Shown: positions 35,003 to 45,308 of the stretch, one piece after another
Numbering within the stretch: the first letter of the stretch is position 1
How the letters are laid out: each line of letters starts with the position of its first letter
From: Sinotaia quadrata
Lineage: Eukaryota > Mollusca > Gastropoda > Architaenioglossa > Viviparidae
DNA length: 64,000 nucleotides
Direction of reading: 5' to 3'
Assembly: GCA_028829895.1 (NCBI GenBank)
Contig: CM054180.1
Location: forward strand, 114,313,135-114,377,134
Notes under the pieces: model-generated
The model's input: only the letters and a program-made list of their open reading frames with translations
Told to the model about the DNA's origin: nothing
Database searches by the model: none
Made by a program: the position numbers and the translations under genes

Positions 35003-35200
35003 CGAACATTACTCTCTAGGCAGTGATAGAAAGGTAGATCATTACTCTTTAGGCAGTGATAGAAAGGTAGAACATTATTCTCTAGGCAGTGATAGAAAGG
35101 TAGATCATTACTCTCTAGGCAATGATAGAAAAGTAGATCATTACTCTTTAGGCAGTGATAGAAAGATAGAACATTACTCTCTAGGCAGTGATAGAAAACT
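35003..35200. repeat. 33-bp minisatellite, 6 units, open as an 11-residue repeat
   Basis: Six 33-bp units of ATTACTCTCTAGGCAGTGAT type. Because 33 is a multiple of three, one frame reads HYSLGSDRKV[D/E] six times (within 34980-35204). No flanking coding sequence and a one-unit paralogue (3319-3350) argue for a minisatellite. Confidence 0.9.
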
Positions 35201-35209
35201 ATAAAATTA

Positions 35210-35807
35210 TTGAATTTTCTTAGTTATAACATGTTGTATAGTTGGTGTATGATATCATTTAGATTATACTGTTAAAAATAAATTTGATCGTATTTATTGT
35301 TCATCCACAATTTCTTTTTTAGTTATATTTTTGAAGATTTCTAATGCTGGGCTGTGGGATAAATAAGTCAGACAAAGGAAATTAGTGTGGATGCCTCATA
35401 ACCTATTTTGGGGTCTTGTGTCAGGTCAGTGTTAGCTGTGAAGTATATATATTTATAATAAATGGTTAGCATTGGATGAGGGGTGTGTGGATAAGACCGA
35501 CATATTGTTGACCTAGTGTGCATGAAAAATAATGATATAGTATGGGTGGGAAGATAATATAAATCCTTGGTTTTCAAGGGCATTTCTTAACAGAGAAAAT
35601 ACCTGTCACAGAAAGCACCTTTGATTTAAAAAGAAAGAAAAAGAAGATAGTGAATATTCTAAAAGGATATATGCTGAGATTACAAAGGAAACGAGTTACG
35701 CAATTGGACAATTTGCAAACCAGTTGAGTATATGATCCAAATATTCTTTCCTTTTCTCAGCCTTCCTCACTCAGTTCGTCAAGACACTGATGAGTGACTG
35801 TTGCTCC
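35210..35807. other. Non-coding block related to 13083-13640 and 54606-55190
   Basis: Carries a partial copy of the zinc-finger upstream block with deletions. The string AATACCTGTCACAGAAAGCA at 35598 is an empty site for the 55219 LTR. Confidence 0.5.
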
Positions 35808-36669
35808 GTCAGGCGGCCAGATAGCGGGCAAAAAGCCAATATCACGGAAGACCAGGTAGTCACAAGAAATTGCACGAATACACTGTCTCAGCCGGACGAC
35901 CGGTAAACATTCGAAGAATTTTATTTTTCAATTTTGAAATTTGAAATAAAATCTGCGCCCGGGCCCAGTGTAGAAGAAAACGAAATTAAGATCCAGCACA
36001 CTTGTTAAGAGCCCGCGCATACAAACTCTTTAGCCAAAAATTGCGTCAAGTCCTTTTATGTAAATGCTGAGTTTTCTATCGTTCCCTGGGCTTCTGGAAA
36101 ACCCGCATGACAAGAGCGTGCAACTTGATTTTCTAGCTTAAAATTTCTATTCTTCTGGACGCATTACATCTATGGGCGCAAGACTTCTAATAACAAAATA
36201 TAATCCCTATCCCAAAATTACATTAAATAATATAATTTAAATGATTAAAAACAATTCCTATCTATTCCCAACATAATTAACTAATATCAAAATAAATAAA
36301 TAAACAAATATTTACAGTCACAATGATAAATATTCATAGCGAACGTACACGCACACAAACGCGCTGACAGTGCATGTATCGACGCTAGCATTGATTCCAC
36401 AAAATAAATTATAAAATAAATGAACGCGCCGCGTGTCCGACGAGGGGAGATAAATATACCTTTAAAATAAAAGTAATAAATTTTAAGAATTACTCCCCCT
36501 AGACCGTAACAGTGTCATGTTTTGGTTGTGAGTTTTCCTGGATGACTGTGTGCAGAATAAACTATAAAAGTGATAAATCGTCTGCTAATTTAGTTAGTTG
36601 GTAACACAAAATCCACAATACAGACATCAATGATGACTGAATGGGGGATCAAACTTTATTCTGTATTGA

Positions 36670-36936
36670 AAGGGGACTTTTGCTGACGTGTATGCTCGTG
36701 AGTATGCGAGTGGGGATGGTGGCGAATGTTATGTGGACAATATAAGACTAACAAACGTAACGAGACAAAACGAAATTCCACTTTCGCCCTTTTCAAAACG
36801 ATATCGAACTAGTTTTGAAGAAATAGATGTGATTAAGTTTATTAACCCAAGGGCGTTTCCCTTGCACATAGTGGTTAAATCAGACGTACAAGGCTTTCAA
36901 AAGAACACACACACTCTTTGGGGAAGGGGGAAATAG
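36670..36936 (+). pseudogene. Repeat-A conserved ORF, copy A3 (open fragment)
   Basis: Open from just after a TGA (36667-36669), starting KGTFADVYAREYASGD and ending TLWGRGK-stop. Differs from copy A2 by a few substitutions (for example DMI to DVI) but stays open. The frame is shared by two of three copies. No domain recognised. Confidence 0.5.
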
Positions 36937-36996
36937 CAAATGATGAAATGTAAATAAAATCAAAGTTTAATAAATATAAGGTTTGCTCTCTTGTCA

Positions 36997-37873
36997 TGGA
37001 GTCAAGACAAATTATACTTGATCTCCAAACCAGCATTCAGTGAATGCATTATATTTAGTTTTATGGACAGTCCTTTTCATAAAAATTGCATAATTGATAC
37101 ACTCTACGGCTCTAGGCGCACCTTGCAGTCAGAGAGAGAATAGACTGGCTCCAGTTATGCAATATTTTAGACAATGGCCGATTGTAGGTCATACCCAAGC
37201 ATGACACGTGACTAATAGAATTCCTCCACAAATTCTTACGCTTCTTTAAATACTGCATACTGCCGCGAAATCTTTATTTACGAGGAAGGAGACGGACTTG
37301 AAGACGCTTGTCTGGTCATTAGCGATATTCCGTGAATCAATAACCAGAGAAAGACCCGCTGCTATGATCGTATCTTCATACTAACAAGGTAACACATTGA
37401 TGTCTTAAGTTAAAATATTGCTTTGTATTTCATCAAGATTTCATTGTGTGAATTTGTGCATCTATTATTACAGAATTTGTATTTATTACATTTCTCTAAA
37501 CACGTGGCTTGACGAACAGTGCGGCTAAACTAAAATATTGCATTTCTAAAATAGATTGTTAAATTGAAATACAATAATTTTATTAAACTAAATTACCTGA
37601 ATTGTGATTGCAGACTGTCTGTGCACGTTCATGTGACAATTTTAATTCACTTTGCATGTATAATCTTGCTTTAATGATAACACGCAAGTGCTTGATTAAA
37701 TTGCATTTTGATTTTTCTTATCTAATTTTTCATTGTAAAATATAAATGTTTAAGTCCTTTGCGTGCTTTACACCGTATTTAATTGTAACACGCATGAGCA
37801 TAATTGACTTGTATCTTTATTATGTAAACTCGAGCATTGATGTAAATATACTGTGATGGTCTGTGAAATAGTA
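36997..37873 (+). mobile_element. A-type LTR (copy A3), hAT excised
   Basis: Beta counterpart of the A1/A2 LTRs. It lacks the 244-bp hAT and instead shows two adjacent 8-bp imperfect repeats at the site (37102-37117). It ends where the 37874-39546 LTR is inserted. Confidence 0.6.
37102..37117. other. Probable hAT excision footprint
   Basis: CTCTACGG directly followed by CTCTAGGC: two 8-bp near-copies of the CTCTAGGG target duplication with no element between them, with changes at the ends of each copy. hAT excision commonly leaves both TSD copies with altered junction bases. Confidence 0.65.
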
Positions 37874-39546
37874 TGTAACAGATTCAGACAAAATTCTGTG
37901 TCTTGAACTCTTGCCCCAGTTCTGCAAGTTTCAAATTTGAATTCAAATATAGTTCCTTTATTAGGACATTTTCCCACACATGCCTGTGTTGAAATGACAG
38001 AGAGACTCGTGTTGTTGTAACCCTTAGGTCAATAGGCAGAGAGAGACTCATCCCATGTTATTGTTATTTTTGGGACCATAGCCGACCGTACATCGAACCC
38101 ATAACGTCATCTCACGACTAGTCACGTGACGAATTCATGCATCTTCATAAATAACTGACGCGCGCAAAATACTTTACTTACACGAAGAACCACGGCCATT
38201 TGAACTTACAAGCTTCGTGCCTCCGATAATTCCGTGTAAGTCGTTACGAAAAGTATAACAGAAGACCCGCTGTCTTTGTTTGAAGCTATCTACTGAGAAG
38301 GTAAACACATCGATTTCTTAAATTACTACTTACATTTTATTTAAGTTATCATTGTGTGAATGTGCGAAATTGGTAACGTTGAAATTATATCCTTACTGCA
38401 ACCTTCTCTAGACACGTGGTTTGGTAACAGTACGGCTAAGCTATAACCATTACATTCTTTACACCTTAATTGTCAAATTGTGAGACAATGGTTTATAATG
38501 CTAAATTGATGGAATTGTAATCACAGAACGTTGATGCACGTTCATAGGGTTCTTTTATGTAAAGATCCTTTTGATGTAAACAATGTATAATCGCGTCTAT
38601 GCTTGTAATGTGCGTGATTTTAATTCATATTTACTTTCATTGAAAAATCTAAATGTTCTTGAACGATTAAATTCTCTTGTGTGTGTAAACGTCGCATTTT
38701 AATTGTAACACGCACGAGCGTGATGCTGATTGTATTTTCATTATTATATTTAAACTATGGAATGTGAAGATACAGAACGGTCCTTTGTAAAACAAGCTAC
38801 GCTATTATCAAAAGCCACTTGTGTTTATTGCGAATCAGTAGGAACTGTCGCTCATAAGAATTATTTGTATTTTCAGAGCGGGTCTGAATTTGTATCGTTG
38901 GGTTTGAGATTTCATAATCTCTGCGTCCTGAGATCTCTAGAGGAGTCCGGGACTGGTCCGTTTAAGTTCTGCTGAACTTGATGTGAGGATCGGGCACTGA
39001 AGCCACAACTCATGCTAGTTGGGTGCGAGTGTTGCCATATCTGATGATAGAGTGTCGTCTTAGCAGTGGGAAGTTGAGTAATGACAATAAACTGGAATCA
39101 CTAATCCGTAATTGACATTGAAACTATTCGCAGAGCTGATAATACGTAGTCTTGTTAGACCAAGCATTTGATTCAATTTTTGTTATTTGTAAATCTTTTA
39201 TTAAATCTTATATTTGTTGATCAATTACGTAAACGACTAAATCATTTGTGAGAAAGACCAAATTAGGGCTGGGTGGGGGCGAGCATTAAAGAGTGTGATG
39301 TATGCAAGTATGATTAGTCGTAATTGATTAATGTGTCCCAGTCCGTGCAATTGTCACACAGGTTTATCTGTCTCTAAATTTCGTGTCTTACTACGAGATT
39401 AAATTTAGTCAGACTGAAGGGTAGATCTGGGCAGCCAGTCTGTATCAGAATAAATGAGGAGATTTAATTAATCTAATCCTGGAATTTAATTAATCTAAAT
39501 CTTAATTCTTGAACAGGGTCTCTAAATAAATACTGGCATTGTAACA
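37874..39546 (+). mobile_element. Solo LTR, 1.67 kb
   Basis: Starts TGTAACAGATTCAGAC and ends CTGGCATTGTAACA (TG...CA), with a perfect 5-bp TSD TAGTA at 37869-37873 and 39547-39551. Alpha sites at 6645 and 9287 are uninterrupted. It is homologous to the A-type LTR it has landed in (CACGTGGTTTGGTAACAG, GAACGTTGATGCACGTTCA, ACACGCACGAGCGTG). A CATAAATAACTGACGCG stretch near 38147 may be the promoter. No internal region remains. Confidence 0.85.
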
Positions 39547-40678
39547 TAGTATTAGAGCCAAAAGGTAAATGACAGTTAGAAAAATCAAGTGATTATATTA
39601 TAACGATCTAATAATTCTTACAACCCCTCCCTACTCGCGGAAATCACTCACTCGGGTACATTTTACATACACAAGCGAAAACTCTAAATGCAAATCCAAT
39701 TGAAGGCTTGACATCTGCTACGTTAGCAGTCAGAGGCTCTTTGAAGTTGTAGCTGTTGTTTTAGTTTGGTAAGTTTTTCTTTGTTGGTAGTCTTATTGGT
39801 TTGAGTGTGAACAATTTATAGTTTTATCCTCTCCATGTGTTTGTATTTCGTTTGTTTTCTGTGTCGCTAGGATTTCTATTTCGGATGGGCTTTTTTAGGT
39901 GTCTATCAAAAGGTTCTCTCGCTTTTTGGTTGTCGTCTGTGTAGAGTTTCACATTAGGAAACATCATTTCACATTATTAGGAAATTTTCCACATAATTTG
40001 TGTTTTTATTTTCTTCTCGCACGTAGTATTTGTGGTTGTTTGGGACTTTTATTCCTGTTGTAGTTCTTGTTGCTGATTGTTGCTTGCTAAAAACGGAGAG
40101 GAGAAACATACATTGTTTGGTCTACAGCTCGATTATTTGGTCTTTCCGTTCCACAAATTTGAAAAGAATCCAGATTAGGTCTGAGAATGCTTTATAAAGG
40201 ATTGCCAGACTTAATTTGATAGTCAAGGTATGTTGCTTCTTTTCGACTTTGACCCGTATTCTTTCCATGTTTTATGATTGTTATCTTGAAATCTATCTTG
40301 TAGTGCAAGTTTTATGATTGTTAGTGTGTAGTCTTCTTTAGTTTAATTATTGTTAGAGTGAGGTCTTCTCTAGATATGATTGTTAGAGTTTAGTCTTATT
40401 TCCAAATTTTATGATTGTTAGTGTGTAGTCTTCTTTAGTTTAATTATTGTTAGAGTGAGGTCTTCTCTAGATTATGATTCTTAGCGTGTAGTCTTCTATT
40501 TTTTATTCTCTACTTTCTTCCACCCTGTGTTTGGGAGTGGCATTGGCTGTGGATTGGGTTTTCCTTCTTCCCATCTTTAATCCTGCCGTGCGTTCAATAG
40601 AGCTAACGGCGGCGTAACGTTAGCGGCGAACGTTAGCTCTCGCTATTGAACGCCTAGTTGTACGGCAAACGTTTCAAG

Positions 40679-40920
40679 ATGGCGGAAGATAAATTCGAGG
40701 CAAGTTTCGTTTCTGTAATTATTGATGAGCTGACCGAAGATATAAATTTCATTAATGATACTGGTGAAAAATGTGCGCATATTGTTGCATCGAACATTGA
40801 AGCTGCATCAGCATTAAAAACATCGCAACCCTCAGTTCGAATAACGAACTATTATCATGTGAAAGTATCATACCAACGTATTCTGACATGGATTTTCGAA
40901 TGTACAGGGACACGTTTGAG
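40679..40920 (+). CDS. Harbinger first coding exon
   Basis: ATG in a good context (CAAGATGGCG) starts MAEDKFEASFVSVIIDELTE and stays open for 80 codons to a consensus donor GAG|GTAAGA at 40921. This is the start of the plus-strand transposase gene, whose later exons begin at 41975. The function of this N-terminal part is not evident. It lies 93 bp from the left end of the element. Confidence 0.6.
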
Positions 40921-41974
40921 GTAAGATAATTTACAGTTTAATATCGTAGGCACGTTTACATATTGGTTCATAATTATTTAAAATAATATTCAGTCTGTGT
41001 GGTTTTATATATATTAAAAATATTTGTAGTAATATGTACAGTACAGGCAATGCACCAATAATACATTTGCCATAATTGTTTGTGATTAGATTAAGATAAT
41101 TTTCTTTTAAACCAAGTAATACGAATGCCAATATTAGTGTTGTACTAATTAATGGTTTTAAAACAAAATTACAAATATATTTATTTATTATTAATGACTA
41201 ATTAATGATTAATACACTATATATACTAATATAGGCTAACTAAGCATGTGAAATACTATATACATCTACTGTCCACATGTATTATTTTTTTTAAAAATAA
41301 ATTTCACATAAATCTGTACTATGTTAAATATGACCTTAGTGTACAATAGAATTTATTGTTAAAGTTCTAAACTTAGCAAATATTATAGCAAGATCTTAGC
41401 TAAAGTTATAATAATTAACATAATACTTAGTCTATTATTACCCTAATTGTGTTAGTTAATTATTATTGAAACATTTCAACTAGAATTATTAATGGATATT
41501 TCATATAATATACATCTGTGCTTTATTAATATGATATTAGTGTGTAATAATAAGTTATTACTCTAAAGTTCTAAACTTAGCGAAAGGTGTAATAATTAAC
41601 ATTTAATAAAGACATGGTTATCACCAGTCTGCAGTTTATTATAAATTAAAACTGAAATTATTGAAAAATAGTATACATTTTTATATTTCTAGCATTGATG
41701 ATAAATATTTGTGCACAGAACTGTTAGTCTTAAGTGGATTGTTTTCAGCTATTTTGAGAACACTTGTAGCAGAAAAAAAAAGTAGTATTTTGATTATGTA
41801 TTCAGTGTAGTTTACATGTTTATAAACTGCTGTGTACTGTAGAATTCTTGAATTATTCTTAAAATCAAATTATAAAATTAATTCTTGTTAAAATTTGTAT
41901 AAACTATGATTAATATATATATATATATATATATACTTGTTTATGTACACAATACTAATTTCTATCAAAAACAG

Positions 41975-42538
41975 GAACTGTGTGTTTGGCTTTCCAGACC
42001 ATTGACAAAAGAGAAAAGAATTCCATTGGAGAAGAGTTGTCTGCAAAACCCTCAGTTTTTGGGATGCACACACGGGTTGGCCAGGATCAGTGCATGATTG
42101 CAGAGTATTTAAAAACAGCCCATTGATGAAGAAGCTTGAAGATAGCACATTTCCACAAAATATCACCTAATTGGTGATTCTGCTTACCAACTGACAAATT
42201 GTATGTTTTTTCCCTTTAGAGACAATGGTCATCTCACATCAGTTGAGAAAACATATAACAAAAAACATTCATCAACCAGAGTTGAAGTGGAAGGATCAAT
42301 TGGGCTTTTAAAAGGAAAATTCCGCAGATTAAAATATCTTGAGATGTTCCAGATTAATGATATTCCATCTGTTATTATAGCAGCCTGTGTTCTTCATAAC
42401 TTTATAATTGAAAAATCAGGTGTACATGAGGAAGACATTGAAATAGGTGACCAGACTACTCAGCAGGAAATCACTGATGGCCAAGATATACAAACTGGTG
42501 TAACTAAAAGGATGGATATTGCAAATTTACTTTTATAA
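41975..42538 (+). pseudogene. Harbinger transposase nuclease, internally deleted and frameshifted
   Basis: After an AAAACAG acceptor: ELCVWLSRPLTKEKRIPLEK (the RPL-x-x-EKR region of HARBI1-like proteins), then an abrupt jump to GWPGSVHDCRVFKNSPLMKK. That contains the GWPGS-x-HD catalytic block; the first catalytic Asp region is deleted. A one-base frameshift near 42170 separates it from HLIGDSAYQLT, then KHSSTRVEVEGSIGLLKGKF and IIAACVLHNFIIEKSG. HARBI1-family nucleases use Asp-Asp-Glu. Here the core is incomplete, so it is inactive unless complemented in trans. The 3' end is TAA at 42536-42538. Confidence 0.88.
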
Positions 42539-42829
42539 CCTCAACATGGATTTTTTTTTTAAAAAAACAAGAAAGGATATATAAATTTATAATTGCAAGG
42601 ATTTTGGTTGATGAGGCCAGTTATTAAACTGTTTTCACTTATTTATTTACTAGAGATTAACTTGAGTTTTTTTCATTTTTTATTTCAGTATATCCATTCA
42701 ATCCAGGCATGCATGCAAACATTACCCAACAGTGAAACGTGTACACAAAATGCATAAAGAACACTATATATTGGCATTGATTTTATTTTTTCTTCACTTA
42801 AATTTTTCATTTTTTGGAAATTGCCTCTA

Positions 42830-43071
42830 TCAGTTGTTTAAGTATCCCATTTCTTTCTTTAGTATTTCTATTGATTTTTCCTGTTGTTCCCTAACTTGCT
42901 CTAAATGTCTGTTTTGCTCATCTGCAAATTGTTTGAAAAAGACAGGCAGTTCTTCCCGCTTTCTTTTCAGTCTTTGGGTTTTCTGTTTTTCTGCCTGAGG
43001 TGATGTGCTGGTGATTTGTTTTTGTGGTGGTCCACAATCTACTATACAGGACTTCTCAGAATGTTGGTTAT
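42830..43071 (-). CDS. Harbinger Myb-like protein, last exon
   Basis: Begins after a GTTTTCAG acceptor (minus strand) and ends MGYLNN-stop. It is rich in Lys/Arg/Gln/Glu: QAEKQKTQRLKRKREELPVF, then FADEQNRHLEQVREQQEKSI, a basic patch followed by a predicted coiled coil. This fits the C-terminus of the Myb/SANT-like partner that carries Harbinger transposase to the nucleus and the element ends. Convergent with the transposase gene, about 290 bp apart. Confidence 0.6.
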
Positions 43072-43099
43072 CTGAAAACATTACAAAACAAAAGAAGAG

Positions 43100-44900
43100 C
43101 ATTGAAAGTATTGCTTAAACCTTATGCAAATCTTGGTTTATGATTCTGAGCAACTATGTAAACTTAAAGTGTAGACTGTTGAATAAAGGACAATCATACT
43201 GACATACTGTACTCACTTGTCATATTTTGTCATTAATATACTAAGCACAGCATGGGATGATCATGTTGACTTATTGAAATCACTTATTATTAAAATTATT
43301 GAAAAGTGTGCATCCAAAACAGAAATTCTGGTTGCCTTACTATTTTATTAGATTTAATTTGGGGGGAATAAATTAAATTCTTTGAATAAAGATCCAATCT
43401 GCAACATGTTTAGATACCAACTCTGATGAAAAATGTCTATTGATATTTTTAGGTTTTAAAAAAAAAAGACAATTCCCATAAAGTGTACAAACAAATTAAT
43501 TTTAAGTACATGTACAACTACAAAGACACTAAATCATATAGAACAAAAAATAAATTTAAACAAAACAGAGGCCAGTCCTTTCCTTCTCTAAATTACATTT
43601 CAAAGATTAACAAAATTATACAATGTACTTTTAGTAGGATAAGATTACAATTCAATGTAAGATATGAATATAGAAATATGAATCTCTGCAGAGTAGGATA
43701 TGTTTATGGAACAATCAATACCATTCATTCTGAGTCTGCTGCTGGCTATATTTAATTAATGTACATGTATTAATTTAATGAGGGTTACCTTCTATGGTTG
43801 AAATGGTGATGTTTTGTATGACAGATGTTCTCCATACACATTTTTATAATGTTTGTCTGAGTGTCATTCTACATTTACCCTATTGCCACACAATAGATGA
43901 ACCTATCACCACAACACAAACTGTCTTGCTAAAATTATCATACTATATCAAATTATAAAACAATTCTTTAAAAACATATTGTTAAGAACATAGTAATATT
44001 GTATATATCTTACTTAGCATGCTTTATTTCAAGATGTAATTTCAAGATATATATATATTATCAAGATGTAATTTCAAGATATATATATATATATTATCAA
44101 GATGTAATAAGTTATTGTATAAGGCAAAAATGAGTAAAGAATTTAATATAATTATAAGAGTATTTCATGTCATTTTATTTCCGAGTTTAATAAAACAAGC
44201 ATTTTTGGGGTGGAAATCAGTTAACAATTATGAAAAATACCACTTTTATTAAATCAATCAGCTTAGGGCATGCATCTATTATTTAGGATGAAGGTAAACC
44301 AATGATCAATTTGCATTATGCATAAATGAATTAATAAACATATTCACAAAACAAACAAAGTACAATTTTACAAACTTTAATATGTTTTAAACAGCTTATT
44401 TTGTTCATTTGGTCTTCTCTACCCAGTATAATTTAAATCTTATATTAATCGAAGTTTCTATCGATAGCAGCTGTGAAATTTTTTTTAAAAAATACCAAAT
44501 AATATTTATTTCAAATAAACATATTATCATATAACAATCAATTATAATTACAAACATTGGAAATTAGCTTGAACAAATTTCTTTAAATAACGGAAAGCAA
44601 TGCACGCAAACTCAAACTGTTAACTTGTGTAAAACTATAATCGTCAAGTATTAATTTCATAAAAAGGAGACGTTAAGATTTTAATTCAATAAATAAAGTC
44701 CACAAATTATAATTTAAAAAATTGTCAAAAACACGTATTCATAATATCGGTAAAAAGGAGAACCATGCTCTCTGGTAAGAATTATACGTCTCGTGTTATT
44801 ACTGTTAATGTATTATTGAGGTAGAAGTGTGATTACGAATGAGCACCACAGATAATCGCATTGATTCAGACCATTTTTTAATTACTTTTTTAAAATAGAA
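43100..44900. other. Harbinger intronic sequence
   Basis: AT-rich, with a local two-copy repeat of TCAAGATGTAATTTCAAGAT around 44030-44105. No convincing exon seen. Confidence 0.45.
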
Positions 44901-44917
44901 AGATTGAGCGTACTTAC

Positions 44918-45008
44918 GTCCTTGCAGGCGATCATATTTATCTTTGAATAGCTCAGCATTAAGGAAAAAACCATCTGCAAACTTGAACCCGGCCAAGTAA
45001 GACGCCAT
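44918..45008 (-). CDS. Harbinger Myb-like protein, first coding exon
   Basis: ATG at 45008 in ATTTTGTC-free leader sequence AAAATGGCGT, MASYLAGFKFADGFFLNAEL then FKDKYDRLQG, ending at a GGAC|GTAAGT donor. Starts about 140 bp from the right TIR. A SANT/MADF-like helix would continue in the next exon, which I could not place in the AT-rich region 43100-44900. Confidence 0.55.
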
Positions 45009-45308
45009 TTTGTGTTGCGCGGCGAACTACCTCCCAGAGCCGTTTGCAAACGTTTGCTAACGTTTCAAACCGTTAGCAGCAAACGGGTCGTTCAATAGCG
45101 CGAACGGGCCTAACGTTACGAAACGTTAGCTCTATTGAACGCACGGCTGGTAATCCGAAGGTGATGGAAAGGTCATATCCGATAGGTACAGCTATTCAAA
45201 TGCGATTGTTGGCGCACACCTATCATAAAACCACTTAACAACAGAACACAGTCATCTGGACATCTCCCAGACATACGTCCTTTAAGGCAGCATACACAAA
45301 TAGATATG

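Larger units (their letters stand above)
40586..45146 (+). mobile_element. PIF/Harbinger element, 4.56 kb
   Basis: TIRs CCGTGCGTTCAATAGAGCTA and (inverted at the right end) the same string, with extra subterminal CGTTAGC motifs in both orientations. 3-bp TSD CTG at 40583-40585 and 45147-45149. The alpha paralogue reads AATCCTGGTAATCCG without interruption at about 10490. Two convergent genes lie inside, as usual for Harbinger: a nuclease/transposase (+) and a Myb/SANT-like gene (-). Confidence 0.93.

Noticed and set aside
34980..35204. 74-codon ORF with an 11-residue repeat
   Set aside because: Open only because the minisatellite unit is 33 bp. The paralogue at 3319 has one unit and no frame. 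Reported as a repeat and a finding, not as a gene.
38757..38975. ORF of 72 codons in the solo LTR, and similar frames at 55277-55558 and 56064-56363
   Set aside because: Inside LTRs, not shared between the related LTRs, with no domain. Chance frames.
42732..42998. 88-codon plus-strand frame
   Set aside because: Antisense shadow of the Harbinger Myb-like last exon (42830-43071).
43483..43755. 90-codon ORF in the Harbinger intron
   Set aside because: Asn/Lys/Tyr-rich composition expected of AT-rich DNA, no splice context, no motif.
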